64,000 bases of DNA, from the NCBI RefSeq assembly GCF_964355755.1, contig NC_092676.1, forward strand, positions 1,594,288 to 1,658,287, given 5' to 3'. The notes beneath the pieces were generated by a model, which was given only the letters and a program-made list of their open reading frames with translations, had not been told where the DNA came from and made no database searches. Below are positions 63,556 to 64,000 of this stretch, one piece after another (within the stretch, counting starts at the first letter, position 1; the number at the start of each line of letters is the position of its first letter). The stretch comes from Antedon mediterranea (Eukaryota; Echinodermata; Crinoidea; Comatulida; Antedonidae). Made by a program: the position numbers and the translations under genes.

Positions 63556-63966
63556 ATGTCTGGTCGTGGTAAAGGAGGCAAATCTAAAGCAAAGGCCAAG
63601 AGCCGATCAAGCCGTGCTGGACTTCAGTTCCCAGTCGGCCGTGTCCATCGTTTCCTGCGAAAGGGTAATTATGCTGGACGTGTTGGTGCTGGTGCTCCAG
63701 TTTACATGGCCGCCGTGCTCGAGTACTTGACGGCTGAAATTTTGGAGTTGGCGGGCAACGCTGCCCGTGACAACAAAAAGAGCAGAATCATCCCTCGTCA
63801 TCTTCAACTTGCCATCCGTAACGATGAAGAGTTAAACCGCCTCCTCGGCAGTGTAACCATTGCACAAGGCGGTGTGCTACCAAATATCCAGGCTGTTCTT
63901 TTGCCCAAGAAGACTGCTGCTGCCAAAGGAAAAGGTGGCAAATCCAGCCAGAGCCAAGAATTCTAA
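63556..63966 (+). CDS. H2AX: Histone H2A.X
   Basis: An intronless frame of 136 residues with the full H2A fold: [80 protein letters not shown] and [15 protein letters not shown]. The acidic-patch residues (E in LEYL.AEILELA, and NDEELN) are present. The tail is extended and ends SQSQEF, so the last four residues SQEF form the SQ(E/D)-aromatic motif that defines H2A.X, the substrate of ATM-family kinases at DNA breaks. Loop residues GAGAPVY and LLGSVT differ slightly from canonical H2A. Codon use is G/C-rich compared with neighbours. It stands alone here, without another histone gene in view; the 3' processing stem-loop would lie beyond the right edge. The promoter has CCAAT and TATA boxes. 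Confidence 0.97.
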   Translation: MSGRGKGGKSKAKAKSRSSRAGLQFPVGRVHRFLRKGNYAGRVGAGAPVYMAAVLEYLTAEILELAGNAARDNKKSRIIPRHLQLAIRNDEELNRLLGSVTIAQGGVLPNIQAVLLPKKTAAAKGKGGKSSQSQEF

Positions 63967-64000
63967 ACATTCTAGGTTCGTCCAGCAATAATTCAAACCA

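Noticed and set aside
63521-63988. Other frames over the histone gene
   Set aside because: Frame shadows of H2A.X, whose protein is unmistakable.

Overview
This is a eukaryotic, AT-rich, intron-rich window. Reading spliced exons on both strands gives ten animal genes, each matching a well-known family. The proteins resemble vertebrate orthologues closely, yet the genes are single-copy versions of families duplicated in vertebrates, and introns are short to medium with many small DNA transposons. This fits an invertebrate deuterostome. An echinoderm is my best guess, but it is not proven from this sequence.

Layout, left to right: ATM (minus, only its first two coding exons, running off the left edge); MYCBP (plus, divergent from ATM); ABCB7 (minus, complete, 13 coding exons); UPRT (plus, head-to-head with ABCB7); RPS4 (minus); SYAP1 (plus, head-to-head with RPS4, 9 exons, with an 11.8 kb intron full of repeats); HECA/headcase (plus, one coding exon); taxilin TXLN (plus, 13 exons plus a possible alternative last exon); MTF1 (minus, 6 exons); and a histone H2A.X gene (plus, one exon) at the right edge. 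Eight of the ten reading frames were followed exon by exon with matching splice phases; ATM is partial and the MYCBP first exon is a prediction.

The genes do not form one pathway. Roles include DNA-damage signalling (ATM, H2A.X), mitochondrial iron-sulfur export (ABCB7), uracil phosphoribosyltransferase-like (UPRT), translation (RPS4), metal-responsive transcription (MTF1), membrane traffic and coiled coils (taxilin), signalling (SYAP1) and developmental regulation (HECA). The gene order is informative. From memory of the human map, SYAP1-TXLNG are neighbours on X, HECA-TXLNB are neighbours on 6q, MTF1/MYCBP/TXLNA lie on 1p34-35 and ABCB7-UPRT/RPS4X on Xq13. Here they sit in one 64 kb block, as expected of a pre-duplication ancestral neighbourhood.

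The non-coding part is crowded with repeats: about 17 copies of a TTAA-flanked palindromic MITE; a second MITE family carrying CCAAT boxes; at least five other inverted-repeat elements, including an 801 bp element in RPS4 intron 1 with about twenty perfect TTGCGCAA (C/EBP-type) octamers; a 5'-truncated LINE; tRNA-derived SINE fragments; and many minisatellites. Three of these tandem arrays begin inside coding sequence and run across a stop codon (SYAP1, MTF1) or a splice donor (TXLN).
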